Origin: Salinibacillus xinjiangensis | Lineage (GTDB): Bacteria > Bacillota > Bacilli > Bacillales > Alkalibacillaceae | DNA length: 64,000 nt | Reading direction: 5' to 3' | NCBI RefSeq assembly: GCF_009649735.1 | Contig: NZ_WJNH01000011.1 | Location: 57,979-121,978 of the forward strand | Shown here: one piece after another, positions 63,929 to 64,000 of the stretch | Position numbering within the stretch: the first letter of the stretch is position 1 | Layout: the number at the start of each line of letters is the position of its first letter | Position numbers and translations under genes: made by a program | The notes under the pieces: generated by a model | Seen by the model: the letters and a program-made list of their open reading frames with translations, nothing else | Databases searched by the model: none | What the model was told of the DNA's origin: nothing

Positions 63929-64000
63929 TTAAGTCCTCGATTGATTAGTATCCGTCAGCTGCACGTGTCACCACGCTTCCACCTCGGACCTATCTACCTC
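63929..64000 (-). rRNA. rrl: 23S ribosomal RNA, 3' end (partial)
   Basis: The complement ends ...TACTAATCAATCGAGGACTTAA, the conserved 3' end of 23S rRNA in Bacillus. Only about 72 nt lie in the window; the gene continues beyond position 64000. Confidence 0.93.

Overview
The window reads as chromosomal DNA of a low-GC, endospore-forming member of the Bacillaceae. Evidence for sporulation is an alpha/beta-type small acid-soluble spore protein, a GerW/YtfJ spore protein and a YtfI-like partner. Gene order follows the Bacillus subtilis ackA-to-ytfP segment closely: ackA, ytxK, tpx, ytfJ, ytfI, nadK2, ytcJ, sspA, thiI, nifZ, ezrA, yttP, ytsP, ytrP (dgcP), rpsD, tyrS, acuABC, motSP (ytxED), ccpA, aroA, ytxJHG, murC, sftA, ytpRQP, ytoQ, ytoP, ytzB, ytnP, trmB, ytmP, ytlRQP, ytzE, ytzG, ytgP, ytfP. 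The Na+-type MotPS stator and the acidic, Lys/Glu-rich protein tails would suit a salt- or alkali-adapted genus. The sequence alone does not fix the genus.

Layout. 1-3.9 kb: alanine dehydrogenase, an atypical SDR protein, a 41-residue gene, a frameshifted universal stress protein and an EcsC-family protein. 4-11.2 kb: acetate kinase, methyltransferase, thiol peroxidase, spore genes, a frameshifted NAD kinase, an amidohydrolase and a SASP. 11.3-19.9 kb: sulfur transfer (thiI plus cysteine desulfurase), EzrA, a TetR regulator, methionine sulfoxide reductase, a diguanylate cyclase, and rpsD with its autoregulatory leader. 20-24.9 kb: tyrS under a T-box, diverging from a very long bifunctional penicillin-binding protein. 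25-32.4 kb: acuABC, a foldback repeat, the MotPS stator, CcpA and DAHP synthase-chorismate mutase. 32.5-42 kb: YtxJHG, MurC, nicotinate phosphoribosyltransferase, the SftA translocase, YtpRQP and a PTS-EIIC-like membrane protein. 42-58.4 kb: chemoreceptor, lipoprotein, housekeeping enzymes, TrmB, lipid-kinase cluster, K+ channel, pseudouridine synthase, flippase-like protein and flavoprotein. 58.4-63.2 kb: an ABC exporter and an accessory stretch of small membrane, lipoprotein and secreted genes. 63.6-64 kb: the 3' end of an rRNA operon on the minus strand (5S and the 3' tip of 23S).

The genes form several short working groups: protein acetylation control (AcuA/AcuC), carbon catabolite control (CcpA with a candidate cre upstream of ackA), cysteine-sulfur transfer to tRNA, cell-division and envelope functions (EzrA, SftA, MurC, PBP, YtgP), and spore-coat/germination genes.

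The most unusual content is non-coding: a four-copy intergenic repeat family of about 100 bp, one copy of which lies in the tyrS T-box transcript; a 579-bp foldback element with 18-bp terminal inverted repeats plus a half-copy 19 kb away; several promoter-proximal palindromes (ald, ackA, ccpA); and a large hairpin in the 5S-23S spacer. Two conserved genes carry apparent single-base deletions, and one small membrane gene has an in-frame TGA. I found no defence system, prophage, integron, CRISPR array or tRNA gene.
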